Positions 62,026 to 64,000 of a stretch of DNA of 64,000 nt are shown here, piece after piece; the stretch's first letter is position 1, and each line of letters opens with the position of its first letter. Location: the NCBI GenBank assembly GCA_051646055.1, contig JBOFCM010000055.1, positions 10,231-74,230 on the forward strand, read 5' to 3'. The notes beneath the pieces were generated by a model. The model made no database searches. It was not told the origin of the DNA and saw only the letters and a list, made by a program, of their open reading frames with translations. The translations under genes and the position numbers were made by a program. This DNA comes from JAGNZR01 sp051646055. GTDB lineage: Bacteria; Fusobacteriota; Fusobacteriia; Fusobacteriales; Fusobacteriaceae.

Positions 62026-63549
62026 ATGGAAGTTTTTATTAGCAAACTTATGAATTGGATTTGGACACCTCTTATTTACCTCTGTTTAGGAACAGGAATC
62101 TATTTTTCTCTAATAACAAGATTCCCTCAAGTGCGGGGAATTAATCAATTCAAAAAACTTCTTTTTGCTAAAAATGATGGAGAAGGGATTTCATCCTTCC
62201 AAGCTTTTTCCATCGCAATAAGTGGAAGAGTAGGAACAGGTAATATAGCAGGAGTTGCAACTGCAATATATTTCGGTGGGCCTGGTTCTATTTTTTGGAT
62301 GTGGGCCATAGCTTTTTTAGGAGCCGCTTCTGCCTTTGTTGAGTCAGCCTTAGGACAAGTTTGGAAGGAGAGAGATGGAGAAATTTTTAGAGGAGGACCC
62401 GCTTACTACATTGAGAAGGGTATGAAATGCAAATGGTATGCAAATCTTTTTGCCATAGTAACCGTTCTCTCGGTAGGGATTCTTCTTCCAGGAGTTCAAG
62501 GAAATACCATTGTAAATACTTTAAACAGCGCTTTCGGACTCAATAAAATATTTATGACTACTATTCTCTGTGTAACTTTGGGACTTATCATTTTTGGCGG
62601 AGTGAAAAGAATAGCTAAAGTTGCTGAAATCGTAGTACCTATAATGGCTATAGGTTATATTCTTTTAGCACTTATTGTTATCGCTGTGGATATAAAAAGA
62701 GTTCCAGAAATCTTCATTCTTATAATAACTTCAGCTTTTAACCAGAATGCTGTCTATGGTGGAATTTTTGGATCTGCAGTTATGTGGGGAGTTAAGAGAG
62801 GGATTTTCTCCAATGAAGCTGGTCAAGGAACTGGGCCTCATGCCGCTTCCGCCGCAAATGGATCTCATCCCGCAAAGCAAGGATATGTACAAGCTTTTTC
62901 AGTATATGTGGACACTCTCTTTGTTTGTACTGCCAGTGCTATTATGATGCTACTGACTGGAATGTACAACGTTGTAGGACCTGATGGAAAATTTATAACC
63001 GAAAATCTTCCAGAAGTTCCTGTAGGATCAGGATTTGTACAGGCTGGACTCAAGACTGTTTTTGGTAGTTTAGGACCTTATTTTGTAGGTATTGCTCTTA
63101 CCTTTTTCGCATTTACCACAATCATGGCCTATTACTATATAGCTGAAACAAACTTATTTTATCTCATTAAAAATAAAAATTTACAAAATAAAATAATTCA
63201 GGTTTTGAGAATTATTTTTATAGGTGTCACTTTCACTACATCTTTAAAAAGTGCAACTCTTGTGTGGGATATGGGTGATATCGGAGTAGGAATGATGGCT
63301 TGGATTAATCTTATAGCTATTATCATTCTTACTAAACCTGCTCTAGCCCTTATAAAAGATTATGACAAACAATATGCAGAGGGTAAAGACCCTGTATTTG
63401 ATCCTCGAGATTGTGGGATTGAAGGAGCAGATCTTTGGATCGAACTAAAAGAGGAATCTGAAAAAAAGAAAGCAGAATCTGCCCAAGAGACTCTTCAAAA
63501 TTCTGATTCTCCCAAAAAGGAAGCGGAAGAAGATTTAGAACTTATTTAA
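62026..63549 (+). CDS. Alanine/glycine:Na+ symporter (AGCS family)
   Basis: A 507-residue secondary transporter with about 11 hydrophobic segments. The family signature FSNEAGQGTGPHAASAANGSHPAKQG is intact, and GRVGTGNIAGVATAIYFGGPG is the conserved first-helix loop. It imports alanine or glycine with sodium. A Lys/Glu-rich hydrophilic tail of about 50 residues ends the protein. AGGAGG precedes its ATG. Confidence 0.93.
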   Translation: MEVFISKLMNWIWTPLIYLCLGTGIYFSLITRFPQVRGINQFKKLLFAKNDGEGISSFQAFSIAISGRVGTGNIAGVATAIYFGGPGSIFWMWAIAFLGAASAFVESALGQVWKERDGEIFRGGPAYYIEKGMKCKWYANLFAIVTVLSVGILLPGVQGNTIVNTLNSAFGLNKIFMTTILCVTLGLIIFGGVKRIAKVAEIVVPIMAIGYILLALIVIAVDIKRVPEIFILIITSAFNQNAVYGGIFGSAVMWGVKRGIFSNEAGQGTGPHAASAANGSHPAKQGYVQAFSVYVDTLFVCTASAIMMLLTGMYNVVGPDGKFITENLPEVPVGSGFVQAGLKTVFGSLGPYFVGIALTFFAFTTIMAYYYIAETNLFYLIKNKNLQNKIIQVLRIIFIGVTFTTSLKSATLVWDMGDIGVGMMAWINLIAIIILTKPALALIKDYDKQYAEGKDPVFDPRDCGIEGADLWIELKEESEKKKAESAQETLQNSDSPKKEAEEDLELI

Positions 63550-63561
63550 TTTTAAAATTTT

Positions 63562-63626
63562 AAAGGATTTTCCTATTCGAGAAAGTAATATATACATGTG
63601 GTAACTTAATTTAAAATTTTAGGAGG
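63562..63626 (+). repeat. Leader repeat B before rubredoxin
   Basis: 65 nt matching the symporter leader (61957-62020) from AAAGGATTTT through the AGGAGG ribosome site. Variable positions cluster at two internal blocks. Confidence 0.65.
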
Positions 63627-63631
63627 GTATT

Positions 63632-63790
63632 ATGGAAAAATGGGTATGTAATGTATGTGGGTATGTTTATGATCCAGAAACTGGGGATCCTGATAACGGA
63701 GTAGCACCTGGAACTTCTTGGGAAGATGTTCCTGAAACTTGGCTATGTCCCCTTTGTAGCGTAGGAAAAGAAGATTTTTCCAAAGAGTAA
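63632..63790 (+). CDS. Rubredoxin
   Basis: A 52-residue iron protein read directly from the strand (too short for usual gene-length cut-offs). The two CxxC knuckles are CNVCGYVYD and CPLCSVGK, which bind one iron by four Cys. The second knuckle has Ser where most rubredoxins have Gly (CPxCG). Acts in electron transfer or oxygen detoxification in anaerobes. AGGAGG lies 5 nt before the ATG. No partner reductase is adjacent. Confidence 0.96.
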   Translation: MEKWVCNVCGYVYDPETGDPDNGVAPGTSWEDVPETWLCPLCSVGKEDFSKE

Positions 63791-63806
63791 ATCTCTAATT
63801 ATAAAG

Positions 63807-63839
63807 TGGTTGTAAAATTTTATTTTACAGCCATTTTTT
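63807..63839 (+). terminator. Terminator after rubredoxin
   Basis: Stem TGGTTGTAAAAT / ATTTTACAGCCA (one G-T pair), TTT loop, six-T tail. Confidence 0.92.
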
Positions 63840-63861
63840 CTTTATTTATAAATTTAAGAAT

Positions 63862-63887
63862 AAAAAAAAGAACTCAGAAGAGTCCTT
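63862..63887 (-). terminator. Terminator after tRNA-Leu
   Basis: Stem AAGAACTC / GAGTCCTT (one G-T pair), four-nt loop, T-run on the minus strand. Confidence 0.85.
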
Positions 63888-63898
63888 AAAATTTCAAA

Positions 63899-63981
63899 TG
63901 GTGCGAGAGAAGGGACTTGAACCCTTACGTCGAAACGCCAGATCCTAAGTCTGGTGCGTCTGCCAATTCCGCCACCCTCGC
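63899..63981 (-). tRNA. tRNA-Leu (TAG)
   Basis: An 83-nt long-variable-arm tRNA with GCGAGGG/CTCTCGC acceptor, anticodon TAG in CTTAGGA, and encoded CCA. Confidence 0.95.
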
Positions 63982-63988
63982 AATTTAG

Positions 63989-64000
63989 TGGTGCCTCGTG
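63989..64000 (-). tRNA. 3' end of another tRNA at the window edge
   Basis: On the minus strand the last bases read an acceptor-like strand followed by A and CCA, 7 bp from tRNA-Leu. The rest and identity lie outside the window. Confidence 0.6.

Noticed and set aside
1..64000. Mobile elements, prophage or CRISPR arrays
   Set aside because: No transposase, integrase, phage structural genes, target-site duplications or regularly spaced repeats were seen; the tRNA clusters have no integrase beside them.

Overview
The window is a low-GC chromosomal segment (roughly one third G+C by eye) from a Gram-negative-type anaerobe. It has an outer-membrane beta-barrel gene, lipoproteins with clear lipoboxes, strong AGGAGG ribosome sites, very T-rich terminators, and flavodoxin and rubredoxin. 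Together these best fit the phylum Fusobacteriota (Fusobacterium, Cetobacterium, Ilyobacter or Propionigenium type). Genus is an inference. I see no prophage, insertion sequence, CRISPR array or rRNA.

Region 1 (1-23.5 kb) is a pectin and hexuronate catabolic island. A minus-strand operon (16.9 to 6.5 kb) encodes a degenerate mini-GH105 protein, two ABC sugar permeases, a cytoplasmic GH28 polygalacturonase, UxaB, UxaA, a TIM-barrel isomerase, an ABC sugar-binding lipoprotein and UxaC. A second minus-strand unit encodes a GntR regulator, a TRAP transporter (DctP-Q-M), KduI and KduD. A GH105 unsaturated galacturonyl hydrolase follows and runs off the left edge. A divergent GntR-MATE pair (17.1-19.2 kb) and a third unit (KdgK1; then Eda, KdgK2 and YhcH under an IclR regulator) complete it. 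Saturated galacturonate goes through UxaC, UxaB and UxaA; unsaturated uronate goes through GH105, KduI and KduD. Both meet at 2-keto-3-deoxygluconate (KDG), which KdgK and Eda convert to pyruvate and glyceraldehyde-3-phosphate. The ABC importer has no ATPase beside it; the MsmK-type ATPase at 42-43 kb is a candidate.

Region 2 (23.6-28.3 kb) has an ArsR regulator, two ABC-F proteins (one with an unusual second nucleotide-binding site) and an outer-membrane protein. Region 3 (28.3-34.2 kb) is a complete 2-aminoethylphosphonate uptake and degradation cluster (phnS, phnT, phnU, phnX, phnW). Region 4 (34.3-43.1 kb) holds an orphan BMP-type binding protein, a formate/nitrite channel, a uridine-kinase-like protein, an oligopeptide ABC transporter without its binding protein, and MsmK.

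Region 5 (43.2-64 kb) is mostly housekeeping: rpsO, ftsH-tilS, a B12-binding radical SAM protein, mltG, two DEAD-box helicases, two small orphan genes, flavodoxin, an AdhR-like MerR regulator divergent from yqhD, a MATE exporter, ylxM-ffh, an M15-type peptidase lipoprotein, an HTH regulator with an apparent CTG start, a four-tRNA operon, an alanine/glycine:Na+ symporter, rubredoxin, tRNA-Leu, and the edge of one more tRNA.

The most unusual items are the mini-GH105 pseudo-enzyme heading the uxa operon, a perfect hairpin lying exactly between the Shine-Dalgarno and start codon of the GH105 gene, the two fused palindromes before eda, and the matching leaders of the symporter and rubredoxin genes.
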